A stretch of DNA of 64,000 nt, from NCBI GenBank assembly GCA_031417395.1, contig JANOVM010000057.1, positions 80,886 to 144,885 of the forward strand, given 5' to 3'. The translations under genes were made by a program, and so were the position numbers. Positions 1 through 7,337 of the stretch are shown in pieces. Numbering within the stretch: position 1 is the stretch's first letter; the number at the start of each line of letters is the position of its first letter. The stretch is from JADKIH01 sp031417395. GTDB lineage: Bacteria; Bacteroidota; Bacteroidia; AKYH767-A; 2013-40CM-41-45. The notes under the pieces were generated by a model. The model did not search any database, was not told the DNA's origin, and was given only the letters and a program-made list of their open reading frames with translations.

Positions 1-2316
1 TTTCACAAGCTTCGTAGTTTGTGTTTTTCCGGCTGACAATAACTTACAGAAATAAATTCCTTTATTCAATTGAGACAAATCAATTGTGATTTTATTTTCC
101 CCTAATTTAATATTTTTGACAGCTATGGATTTTACTTCTCTTCCCGTCAAATCAACGATTGAAAGTGAAGCGTTTTTTATTTCTGATAAATAAAATTCTA
201 AAACAGCTGTAGAAGAAAAGGGATTAGGATAAACCAACAAATTATTTTCATTTGTATAAGTGCTTTCCTTTATTGAAGTAGGTGTAGTACAAACACTCAA
301 ACTTTTATCCAAACAACTATAACCAACCACACCATTAGGATTAAATATTGCAGCTCCATTGCCCATCGTATTAATCCATATGTTGCCAAACGTATCCAAT
401 GCCATACGACTTACTTGCTTTTCCGGTAATCCTGAATTAGTTGTAGTATACGTTACCCACGAAGTTCCATCGAAGGAAAGTACTCCTTGAGGAACAGTGG
501 GGAATACAGCGTCTTCGGCATGAATATATAATATACCGTTTGCATCAAAGACCAGCGTACTTACCCAGTCACCAAACATGGGAGTATTGTTGTGGTCGAA
601 TAATGTCCAGCTTGTATTGTCGAATTTATATAAGCCATGTTCTGTGGCAATCCATTTGTTGCCTAAGCTATCAAAAGCAATATCCAGTACATTGCCGGCT
701 TGCATAGGCGTATTAAGTGAAGTAAAAAATGTCCAATTGTTTTGGTCGTATTTTGCAAGTCCTGCCATACCACATACCCAGACATTATTGGAATCATCTA
801 CACGAATGGAAGTGATTTCACCGACACCGCCAATCTGTGAGATGTTAAAATTGTTTGTCCACGAGTTGGTAGCATGACTATATTTTGATACCGTTGTGGC
901 ATATCTGTAACCCACCCAAACATTTCCGGTTTTATCTGCGCAAATCCTGGTGGTAGATCCCATAGGTATTCCGGCAGTAACATTATCCCAAACAACCCAG
1001 GCTGCCGAATTATGTACATCGCCATTAGGTATTTGAACAACACCTCCCGGTGAGCCATCATAGAGCATCCAGATATCTCCATAACTATCTTCAGTAACGC
1101 CAACACCGGAACCTGTGTAAGTAATAGGCATAGGATAATGATTGCGATTATAGGGACTATAGCTTTCCCAATTCGGACAATCGAACATACTGATTCCGCC
1201 ATTGAGATTGCTTGCAAACCATGCGCGGTTTCTGCTATCGATAAATACATCGTTGTTTTGCATAGCAGGCACACCCGTATTCATTTTATCGTATGTTGTC
1301 CAGCTAACACCATCAAATCTTTCTACAAAACCAATTCCGCATGACCAATATCTTCCTCTATTATCAATTCGTACATCGTATACAAAGCTTGGCGCAATGT
1401 GTGTGGTCCAGGATGTACCATTGTAAATAAAGCATGCTGATGTGCTGCCAAGAGAACCAATTATCACTGTATCACCGTGTGCATCAACCTCAGCCAAAGG
1501 AGCATTTCCAACTGGAGAATTTGAGCTGTTGATATGACTCCATGTTCCATTATCATATATATCAACCGAAGTTACAGTAACGGCATATACTTTATTTGTG
1601 ACTTCATCCACTTCCACATCTTTAACACCGTTATTAGTTGATAGACCTGAATTAGCTGATGTGAATAGTGTCCAGGTAAGTCCATCAAATTTTATCAATC
1701 CCAGATTACAACCAATCCAGATATTATTTTGCGCATCTACATCAATATCTTTTACTTCATTTGCCGGCAGATTTGAATTGGATGGGTTATAAATTGTCCA
1801 GTTTGCTCCATCATATTTAGCGACACCACCGGTGCCCCATTGATTGTCATAAAAAGTAATCCAAACATTGTTGTTGTGATCCACTACTATACCATGCACA
1901 TAATCAATTGTCAGCGGAGAATTTGTTGAATCCCATTTGGTCCAGTTAGTTCCGTCATAATGTGCCACGCCTCCATGCAATCCATAGTTTTGGTTTTCAT
2001 CACAACCCACCCATACTCCATCATTGTTGTCGAAAGCAATGGCCGTTACAATGGAACCCGGAATGTATCCTTCAAAATTACTCCAGCAGGTCCATGTTGT
2101 ATCATTAAACCGAACAACGCTTCCTTGCGCATGAAAAGGAAGGTAGCCGCCTGTCCATAAATTGCCACAACGATCGACTTCGGTCACAAATGAATAGTCT
2201 CCGCCTATGCCTGTGTTTGTTGTTCTGAGATATTTCCAGTTGGGATTTAATGTTTGTGCTTCTGATGTTATTAGTAGTGTAGAAATCAAAAATAAATTAA
2301 GTACAGTTATTTTCAT
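1..2316 (-). CDS. Secreted propeller-type protein with T9SS sorting tail (3' end cut by window edge)
   Basis: This frame is open for 772 codons from an ATG at 2316 to the left window edge, so only the last few residues and the stop are missing. The N-terminus is a Sec signal peptide ending in SEAQ. The body is built of roughly 45-50-residue repeats of the pattern 'KYDGxxWTxYxxxNSxLPxNxVxxIxxDxxNNxWIGT', which resembles two-component-regulator-propeller (Reg_prop) blades, so a multi-bladed beta-propeller is likely. The last ~80 residues form a type A T9SS tail: LLVYPNPF, then IVDLTGREVK, then LNKGIYFCKL. The product is therefore predicted to be exported through the T9SS and displayed or released at the cell surface. 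No kinase or catalytic domain follows, so it is not a hybrid two-component sensor. Ligand and role are unknown. Confidence 0.88.
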   Translation of the reverse strand, partial: MKITVLNLFLISTLLITSEAQTLNPNWKYLRTTNTGIGGDYSFVTEVDRCGNLWTGGYLPFHAQGSVVRFNDTTWTCWSNFEGYIPGSIVTAIAFDNNDGVWVGCDENQNYGLHGGVAHYDGTNWTKWDSTNSPLTIDYVHGIVVDHNNNVWITFYDNQWGTGGVAKYDGANWTIYNPSNSNLPANEVKDIDVDAQNNIWIGCNLGLIKFDGLTWTLFTSANSGLSTNNGVKDVEVDEVTNKVYAVTVTSVDIYDNGTWSHINSSNSPVGNAPLAEVDAHGDTVIIGSLGSTSACFIYNGTSWTTHIAPSFVYDVRIDNRGRYWSCGIGFVERFDGVSWTTYDKMNTGVPAMQNNDVFIDSRNRAWFASNLNGGISMFDCPNWESYSPYNRNHYPMPITYTGSGVGVTEDSYGDIWMLYDGSPGGVVQIPNGDVHNSAAWVVWDNVTAGIPMGSTTRICADKTGNVWVGYRYATTVSKYSHATNSWTNNFNISQIGGVGEITSIRVDDSNNVWVCGMAGLAKYDQNNWTFFTSLNTPMQAGNVLDIAFDSLGNKWIATEHGLYKFDNTSWTLFDHNNTPMFGDWVSTLVFDANGILYIHAEDAVFPTVPQGVLSFDGTSWVTYTTTNSGLPEKQVSRMALDTFGNIWINTMGNGAAIFNPNGVVGYSCLDKSLSVCTTPTSIKESTYTNENNLLVYPNPFSSTAVLEFYLSEIKNASLSIVDLTGREVKSIAVKNIKLGENKITIDLSQLNKGIYFCKLLSAGKTQTTKLVK

Positions 2317-2788
2317 GATGTTGCGGATTTTAAATAATTTTCTTTATTGAGACTTTTGTTTGAAATGATTATTCCTATTTTCCCGCAAAGATGCCTGTAA
2401 AAAGTGTTTATTAAAAAAGAAAGGTCTTGAACCGGGATATATACAGGTTGAACTCTTAAAAATAGTAACTGAGTATTAAGAAGGAGGAAGCCTGTTGGGT
2501 TGAATAAGACCATGCTGCCGGGGGAGTTCAACAATAACATTGTATTTTATGAAAACACTATCAGAATAAAATATTAATTTATTATTTTTTTTATTTACAA
2601 AGGTGGGTAAATAGCAATAAGGCGAGTATGATATTTATCACTATTTGAATTGATGTACAAGTGATTTTTTCATGTAAAATCTAAAATCGCATTGTGAAAA
2701 TTCATTTCCGGCGAATTAAGGCCGATACGGTATCAGTTTTCCACGTGATTCAAATGCGGTTTTTGAAAAAGTAAGATGAGCTAAAAAA
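2317..2788. other. Non-coding stretch, no clear feature
   Basis: This AT-rich spacer lies upstream of the propeller gene. Short frames here have no start context or recognisable composition. It presumably contains the promoter of that gene, but I could not identify a TAnnTTTG element. The dispersed repeat begins at its right edge. Confidence 0.4.
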
Positions 2789-2933
2789 CCTGGCTGTGAC
2801 GACCTTGCCCCCCCAACTTTACTTGCCTTCATCTTTCAAATATAACAAAACCAATGATGCTTCGACGACCATTTCCGCCGGCTGGCGGACTGTTTTTGTG
2901 CTGTGTGAATTTATCCACTTTTCAAACCTCATC
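2789..2933 (-). repeat. Dispersed repeat fragment C (inverted copy)
   Basis: Read on the minus strand it contains the blocks GATGAG, AAGTGGAT, CACAGC, CAAAAACAGTCCGCCAG, GGCGGAAATG, TCGAAGC, TGGTTTTG, ATTTGAAAGATGAAGG and GTCGTCACAGC in order. The first half matches the fragments at 3117 and 6643, and the second half matches those at 5445 and 6475. It is the most complete copy here of a non-coding repeat family scattered between 2.8 and 6.8 kb. Short frames across it on both strands look like shadows of the repeat. Confidence 0.7.
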
Positions 2934-3116
2934 GCCTATAAAAAATTCCATAGTCGGATGTGGAGAATGGGTAATAACCGGTTGTTTTATTCCTGTACTA
3001 ATTTTCCAGAATGTTCAGGAGATTTACTGTTTGGCTCCACCGTTTATTGCTTCGTCAAGTAATAATTTCTTTAATCCTTAATTGCCTTTTAACAAATATT
3101 AAAGGTTATTAAGCAT

Positions 3117-3269
3117 GATGAGCAAATAATAGTGGATGCCTGCCTGCCGAAATGCAATGCAGGCAGGAATATTACACAGTTCAAAACAATCCGCCAGTTG
3201 GCGGAAATGTCCGTCGAAGCGTGGCAGTGCTTTTGGCTGAGATAGGAAACAAGTACGTCGCAGCAGGAG
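3117..3269 (+). repeat. Dispersed repeat fragment A, with a 29-bp palindrome inserted
   Basis: It is nearly identical to the copy at 6643-6765 from the CACAG block to the final GTACGTCGCAGCAGG. Relative to that copy it carries an extra 29-bp palindrome at 3139-3167 (arms CCTGCCTGC and GCAGGCAGG). It ends 17 bp from the stop codon of the AmpG-like gene. One frame across A and B is open without a start, so a decayed coding origin cannot be excluded. Confidence 0.75.
3139..3167. repeat. 29-bp palindrome nested in a repeat copy
   Basis: Arms CCTGCCTGC and GCAGGCAGG flank a short GC-containing loop. The sister repeat at 6643 lacks this segment and reads straight through, so it looks like a separate insertion of a REP-like palindrome. 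Confidence 0.6.
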
Positions 3270-3286
3270 TTAATTCAGTAAGGTTT

Positions 3287-4651
3287 TTAATTTGCCGACA
3301 TTTCAAAAATTTTACTTTCTAAATCCTTTTTTTCTAACTCAGCGACCCTTTCTATATGCTTATCAATATTTAAAAACTGTAACACCAGCCAAGCCAGTGC
3401 AATAAAGACAGCAAAGGCGAAAAGCGAAATTTGCCAGCTGAAGTTTTCTCTTATTGGACCAATCAAAGCCGCAAACGACATTTGCCCAAGGTTTGCAATT
3501 GTCATATATAATGTAAATTGACTTGCCGAAACTTTTTTCCAGCAACAGTGCATTGCAATAGCAAAAATGCCGATACAAGCAAAAGTGTATAGTATATTTT
3601 GTATAACCATGAATGCATATATAATATTCCTGTTACCCCAATATGTATTTGAAAAAGCCAAAACAGTAATGAAAAACATCGAACCCAAAAAGTATAAATT
3701 CATCATTCGCTTTTTTCCGAATTTATCAATCAAAATACCGCCAATGAGCATACCTACAATACCGCCGAATAGTTTTGCAGTAGCGTAGTAATTTGAGTAA
3801 TCCAAATTTGTCCAACCTAATTCCTTTACTGTAAAAATGGGTAGCAATGTGGAAACATATTTAAAGCCGCCTTGGCTAATAAATAAAATCAAAGCAATTA
3901 CTAATGAGTTTCGTAATCTAAATACGCTGTATAAAGATTTGAAAATGTGTCGCCAACTTTCTAATTGCAAATTTTTTGTCTCCGGTGACGCTTTACCTGA
4001 AGTCCAAGGTGCTATTTTCTCGCCTTGCCGTTCTCTTAAAAATAATGGCACCAACATAATAATACCAATAACAACTGCCAGCATTAATATTGCAGTTGTA
4101 AAATTGTATTGGTTTAACAGCCAACTTCCTATTGCTAAAGAAAGAGACATGCCAATAACTTTTGAACCCCACATAAATCCATTCGCTTTTGCTTGTTGGT
4201 CGGCCGGAATAATATCAACTGCCATACCATCAGTTGCCACATCTTGAAATGCTCCAAAAAACGAAACAATAAAACCTGCAATCATCAATTGTTTCAGATT
4301 ATTTAAAGGATCCGGTATATAAGCCATATAAATACAACTTACGACTAAGCCTAATTGACCTAAAAGTATCCAAGGTCTTTTTCGGCCCATAGGCAAATAA
4401 GTGTAGCGATCCATTAGTGGTGCCACTACAAACTTAAGACTCCAGGGCAATACTGTAACCACGGCAAACCCGGCTATTTCACCCGGTGTTTTGCCATTCA
4501 TTGCCATCCATGCAGGTATTCCGAAGGTAAGCATTCCTTCGGGTACACCCTGTGCAAAATACAAGGCAATAAAATTAAAATAGCGCAAAAAAGTATTCTC
4601 TGAAAGTGATGGCATTATATTTTTGAACAAATTGTTTATTTTGGCAGTCAT
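3287..4651 (-). CDS. AmpG-like MFS permease
   Basis: This 454-aa protein has about twelve hydrophobic segments and the layout of the major facilitator superfamily. Three features fit the AmpG/PAT branch: YFAQGVPEGM in the first membrane segment, the cytoplasmic loop MDRYTYLPMGRKRPWI after TM2-3, and FQDVATDGMAVDIIP near residue 135. Characterised AmpG proteins carry anhydromuropeptides or related glycoconjugates from periplasm to cytoplasm during wall recycling. Related PAT members carry other solutes, so the substrate is open. The hydrophilic loop near residues 210-235 separates the two six-helix halves. It is a single gene between repeat fragment A and the HEPN remnant, with no recycling partner nearby. 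The ATG at 4651 is supported by the position of the family motif. Confidence 0.75.
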   Translation of the reverse strand: MTAKINNLFKNIMPSLSENTFLRYFNFIALYFAQGVPEGMLTFGIPAWMAMNGKTPGEIAGFAVVTVLPWSLKFVVAPLMDRYTYLPMGRKRPWILLGQLGLVVSCIYMAYIPDPLNNLKQLMIAGFIVSFFGAFQDVATDGMAVDIIPADQQAKANGFMWGSKVIGMSLSLAIGSWLLNQYNFTTAILMLAVVIGIIMLVPLFLRERQGEKIAPWTSGKASPETKNLQLESWRHIFKSLYSVFRLRNSLVIALILFISQGGFKYVSTLLPIFTVKELGWTNLDYSNYYATAKLFGGIVGMLIGGILIDKFGKKRMMNLYFLGSMFFITVLAFSNTYWGNRNIIYAFMVIQNILYTFACIGIFAIAMHCCWKKVSASQFTLYMTIANLGQMSFAALIGPIRENFSWQISLFAFAVFIALAWLVLQFLNIDKHIERVAELEKKDLESKIFEMSAN

Positions 4652-4868
4652 TGTATTAAGTCGCTTTCTGTTTTAATAAATGCTGCTTAAATTTAATTAA
4701 GAGTTTGCTGATGTTTGCTGGACATGTTCGATTGGTTGCAACCAGATAAAGAGAAAGCTGGTGGAGTTAAGAAAAAAATGTTTTTTCATTACCTTGGTTC
4801 AGAAATGTAGACATATTTTACTACATAATTTCATTAAAAAAACAGCTGGTTGTGGTGGATGCACCAAA

Positions 4869-5116
4869 TTATTTTATTACTAAAGGAGTATCAATTTCAA
4901 CTTTAAGATGTGGTATGTCCCGAATAACTATTGCCCAAATTATGTCATCAGAGACACTGTCGTAACCATGAGAGATTCTGTTTCTTGTGTCGACTATTTT
5001 TCTTGAATGAGATCTTTTTGAAAGTCTTCAAATATTTTCTTTTCAGGAAGAAATTGGTTAATCTCAGAAATTGCTTGTCTAATGTCAGAATGCCAGGCCT
5101 TAATTTCCTTTTCCAT
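4869..5116 (-). pseudogene. Decayed HEPN (HepT/DUF86-type) toxin gene
   Basis: An ATG at 5116, overlapping the MNT gene by 17 bp, opens a frame of about 40 codons beginning MEKEIKAWHSDIRQAISEIN, typical of a HEPN first helix. It then meets an in-frame TAG. The next frame continues as VDTRNRISHGYDSVSDDIIW to a TAA at 4869. This second piece holds the RNase signature R-N-x3-H with the adjacent Gly-Tyr that MntA AMPylates in studied HepT proteins. The part between helix 1 and the RNxxxH helix is largely missing: about 82 codons remain where the family usually has 110-140. I infer an internal deletion plus a frameshift, so active toxin is unlikely. Confidence 0.7.
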
Positions 5117-5408
5117 ACACCAACACTTTAGAGTTGTCAATATTTTCTTTTAAATATTGATTTTTTATTGCTTTTGATTCTAAAAGGTCTATGTGTCTTT
5201 TTAGTAAATGCTGGAGTTGGAATTTTAAGTTAAAATAATTTTCAGAATACAATAAAGGATCATTACTGTCTATATCAACAACGAAATCAATATCACTCTC
5301 TGGTTTAAGTTCGTCTCTTGTCATAGACCCAAAAGCAAATAATGTCCTAACGTTATGCTTATCGCAAAGTGCTTTTATGCTGTCGATATTTAATGTAATA
5401 AGCTTCAC
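5100..5408 (-). CDS. MNT-type nucleotidyltransferase antitoxin (MntA-like)
   Basis: This 102-aa protein is a minimal nucleotidyltransferase. It shows the signature FGSMTRDELKPESDIDFVVD (Gly-Ser followed by Asp-x-Asp) and a later HIDLLE that may supply the third carboxylate. In MntA-HepT modules this enzyme adds AMP to a tyrosine of the HEPN toxin and neutralises it. The partner gene follows immediately and overlaps, but is broken, so the antitoxin seems to have outlived its toxin. A TATCTTTG element (minus strand, 5421-5414) ends six bases before the ATG, which suggests a very short or absent leader. It may be an orphan that still acts on a HEPN protein elsewhere. Confidence 0.8.
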   Translation of the reverse strand: MKLITLNIDSIKALCDKHNVRTLFAFGSMTRDELKPESDIDFVVDIDSNDPLLYSENYFNLKFQLQHLLKRHIDLLESKAIKNQYLKENIDNSKVLVYGKGN

Positions 5409-5444
5409 AAATACAAAGATAGTATTTTTTCTGAATTATTTTTT

Positions 5445-5560
5445 TTGGTTGAGATAGGAAACAAGTGTGTCGCAGCAGGGAACCGTAGAAGCGTCGTGGG
5501 TTATTTTATATTTGAAAGATGAAGGGAAAAAACGTTGGGGAACAAGTCCGTCACAGTTGG
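5445..5560 (+). repeat. Dispersed repeat fragment D (composite)
   Basis: It begins with TTGGTTGAGATAGGAAAC and GTCGCAGCAGG, the right half of fragments A and B. It continues with GAAGCGTCGTGGGTTATT, ATTTGAAAGATGAAGG and AACAAGTCCGTCACAG, the right half of fragments C and E. It thus joins the two variant ends of the family in tandem. Confidence 0.65.
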
Positions 5561-5585
5561 TCGCCTACTTTTTTTTGGGTTTGCA

Positions 5586-5921
5586 TTATAAATCCAGCAC
5601 TATTCTAATATTTGTCTTTAGAGTCTGTACCTGTTCCTTGGACAGTTTGCTCAACTTTTTAATAAATCGTTTATTGTCAATTGCACGAACCTGATCAACA
5701 AGAACATCGCTGGGTTTGTCAAGTTGTACCTTTTTTAAATGTACTCGAAGTAATTGAATGTCTGCATTTACTTTTGAAGTAATTGGACAAATTAAGGTCG
5801 ACGGGTGTGATTCATTTAGTAGGTCAGTTTGAACAATTACAACCGGTCTTGTTTTTCCGGGTTTCGTTCCTCTAGTCGGATTAAGGTCTGCAAGCCAAAT
5901 TTCGTATTGCTTAATTTTCAT
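5586..5921 (-). CDS. MazF/PemK-family toxin (endoribonuclease)
   Basis: The 111-aa product has the MazF/PemK SH3-like barrel pattern. It begins MKIKQYEIWLADLNP, followed by GTKPGKTRPVVIVQTD with the conserved basic loop and Arg, then TLICPITSK with the Thr/Ser used in catalysis. Members cut mRNA at short sequence motifs. I start it at the ATG at 5921, which overlaps the upstream antitoxin stop by 11 bp; the TTG one codon earlier is less likely. Nothing looks truncated or mutated, so the toxin is probably functional. It is the second toxin-antitoxin type within 1.3 kb, beside the broken HEPN/MNT pair and between repeat fragments D and E. Confidence 0.88.
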   Translation of the reverse strand: MKIKQYEIWLADLNPTRGTKPGKTRPVVIVQTDLLNESHPSTLICPITSKVNADIQLLRVHLKKVQLDKPSDVLVDQVRAIDNKRFIKKLSKLSKEQVQTLKTNIRIVLDL

Positions 5922-6141
5922 CAATTAATTTTTCAAATTCATGCAATATGGCTAAGGAGTCAAGGGCAGTCAATTTTGATTCTTTTGTCAGTTGTTTTTT
6001 TAAAAGTCGTCTTTTATTATAAAGATTATAAATGTTAACAGCTTCGTTAATATAACGATTTCTGGCAAGCTTCAACTTTGATGTTATTTCTTCGGCTTCG
6101 TCAAAAATCTTGTCGTCAAGTTTCAGTGATAGTGTCTTCAT
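5911..6141 (-). CDS. MazE-like antitoxin of the MazF pair
   Basis: This 76-aa protein opens with MKTLSLKLDDKIFDEAEEIT, a ribbon-helix-helix-type N-terminus, followed by an acidic/basic helical tail likely to bind the toxin. It lies directly upstream of the MazF gene and overlaps it by 11 bp, the standard antitoxin-first order. A promoter can be read on the minus strand: CAA at 6183-6185 (TTG box), 20 bp, then CAAAGGTA at 6155-6162 (TACCTTTG), about 15 bp before the ATG. Antitoxins of this type repress their own operon, but no operator palindrome stands out. The assignment rests on position and fold pattern, as the sequence is short. Confidence 0.8.
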   Translation of the reverse strand: MKTLSLKLDDKIFDEAEEITSKLKLARNRYINEAVNIYNLYNKRRLLKKQLTKESKLTALDSLAILHEFEKLIDEN

Positions 6142-6154
6142 TTGAATTTTTCAA

Positions 6155-6185
6155 CAAAGGTATGTATTAAAAGTATATACTCCAA
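6155..6185 (-). promoter_or_regulatory. Bacteroidota-type promoter of the mazEF pair
   Basis: Reading the minus strand, TTG, a 20-bp spacer and TACCTTTG match the TTG / TAnnTTTG pattern used by Bacteroidota sigma factors. The element ends 13 bp upstream of the antitoxin ATG. Confidence 0.55.
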
Positions 6186-6474
6186 ATTAAATGGGAAAGT
6201 GATTTGTCCGGGTTGTAGCTTAATACCCCATGTTTTGCGCTATTATTACTAAGACAGCTTTGGATTGAAACGCTTGATCCAATCAAATTATTTGTTTTTT
6301 AGTCATTTCCTAAAAATTAGTAAAACCTTTTGGAATAACTTATCTTCAGTATAATTAATTCAATGGATTTCATTGTTACTCAAGATAGGTTTCCGGTTAC
6401 CAGTTGCGCTTTGCTTGCTTATCGCCGACTAGTAATCGGCAGACTTCAACGGTCTCTATAATTATCGGAACCAT
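6186..6474. other. Non-coding stretch with one short palindrome
   Basis: No convincing frame is present. The only structure I see is GCCGACTAGTAATCGGC at 6424-6440, a 5-bp-stem hairpin just left of repeat fragment E. Confidence 0.4.
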
Positions 6475-6551
6475 AGATGCTTCGTTGGTTTTGTTTTATT
6501 TGAATGATGAAGGGAGGCAAAGTTAGAGTAAGAAGTCTGTCACAGCTGGGT
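6475..6551 (+). repeat. Dispersed repeat fragment E (right half only)
   Basis: It contains GATGCTTCGTTGGTTTTG, ATTTGAATGATGAAGG and GTCTGTCACAGCTGGGTT, matching the distal half of fragments C and D. The proximal half is absent. Confidence 0.6.
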
Positions 6552-6642
6552 TGTCTGAACCCTCCTGTTACTACTTGTGTCAAGTAGGAATTTTTTAAAT
6601 ATTTGATTGCTTCCTGGATAATTAGGTACTAATTTGAAAGAG

Positions 6643-6765
6643 GATGAGCTTCTAAAGTGGATGAATATTGCACAGCTCAAAAACAATCCGCCAGTTGGCG
6701 GAAATGTCCGTCGAAGCGTGGCAGTGCTTTTGGCTGAGATAGGAAACAAGTACGTCGCAGCAGGA
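6643..6765 (+). repeat. Dispersed repeat fragment B
   Basis: It is almost identical to fragment A at 3117 but lacks the nested palindrome. Its right end lies against the attC-like half-site at 6772, whose complementary arm is missing. The repeat may therefore have interrupted or replaced part of that stem-loop. Confidence 0.75.
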
Positions 6766-6771
6766 AAAAAT

Positions 6772-6805
6772 AGTGTTGTGGTTATACGATGTTAGGTGTT
6801 GTGCA
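6772..6805 (-). repeat. Half of an attC-like site (R''/L''-type arm)
   Basis: On the minus strand, directly after the 137-aa gene, the order is TGCACAACACCTAACATCG and then TATAACCACAACAC. The box ACCTAAC matches the integron consensus RYYYAAC exactly, and the ACATCG that follows also occurs in the intact hairpin at 7231-7332. The complementary arm expected to the left is absent; repeat fragment B sits there instead. Confidence 0.4.
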
Positions 6806-7205
6806 TATTTTCATTTCTTATTGCTTCCGATTCACTGTGTTTCAAACCGTAAGGCATTCCGCCTGATGTATAACCAGCAATAAAAGCAAAGTTTTCGTCC
6901 GAGTCATTATCTCCAAGACTTTTAAGTTCTATGTGTTTTTTTCTGTTGGCTTTAAATTCGATTTGTATTTTAATCGACCTTCTAATTTGAGTTTCAATGT
7001 CCTCCGGAATTATTACGTTCAGTTTCCTTAACTCATTAATTGCACATATTTTGTCAACACCAAACCATCTTGCATACCCCAAAACAATGCTTTTCCCACG
7101 GAAACTATTTATCCAGTCAGGTCCACATTTCAATCTTGCTTTTTCGTTCAATCTTTTTCTCTTTGGTGTCGAACTATTTTTAGTCATTTTTAAATATGTT
7201 TTCAT
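6792..7205 (-). CDS. Hypothetical 137-aa protein in a cassette-like setting
   Basis: The product is basic and probably cytoplasmic, with no signal peptide or membrane segment. I recognise no characterised family. The most distinctive part is FAFIAGYTSGGMPYGLKHSE near the C-terminus, a motif I have seen in unrelated short hypothetical proteins but cannot tie to a function. The middle region around DKICAINELRKLNVIIPEDI could be a small helical DNA- or RNA-binding unit, which is only a guess. The gene lies exactly between two attC-like elements and has the same orientation that cassette genes have relative to their attC. The start at 7205 is the first ATG; another in-frame ATG lies six codons downstream. 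Confidence 0.65.
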   Translation of the reverse strand: MKTYLKMTKNSSTPKRKRLNEKARLKCGPDWINSFRGKSIVLGYARWFGVDKICAINELRKLNVIIPEDIETQIRRSIKIQIEFKANRKKHIELKSLGDNDSDENFAFIAGYTSGGMPYGLKHSESEAIRNENMHNT

Positions 7206-7230
7206 GCAAATCGTTCAGGTGTACTTTCAT

Positions 7231-7332
7231 TGCATAACAACGTATAGCATTGCCGAAGCATTATTTTTTTACCGAAATATAAAAATAAAAAGAGTCAAAA
7301 AATAATGTTTGGGCAATGCGATGTTACAAGCA
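7231..7332 (-). repeat. attC-like stem-loop between two genes
   Basis: Arms 7247-7269 and 7297-7319 pair at 21 of 23 positions (core GCATTGCCxAAxCATTA). Outside the arms lie an AAC (7235-7237) and a GTT (7323-7325), the invariant trinucleotides of integron attC sites. On the minus strand, where it follows the T9SS gene and precedes the 137-aa gene, the distal box reads GTTATGC (6 of 7 to GTTRRRY) and the proximal box TTGTAAC (5 of 7 to RYYYAAC). The overall length of about 100 bp is within the attC range. No integrase is present in the window. Confidence 0.5.
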
Positions 7333-7337
7333 GTGCT

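Noticed and set aside
2313..2540. 75-codon minus-strand frame upstream of the propeller gene
   Set aside because: It overlaps the start of the real gene, has no start context and unusual composition; judged a chance frame.
2796..3081. Two plus-strand frames of 75-88 codons over the repeat
   Set aside because: They lie entirely in and beside repeat fragment C read backwards; no protein-like content apart from the repeat.
6540..6749. 69-codon minus-strand frame
   Set aside because: It is the complement of repeat fragment B; similar spurious frames arise from each copy.
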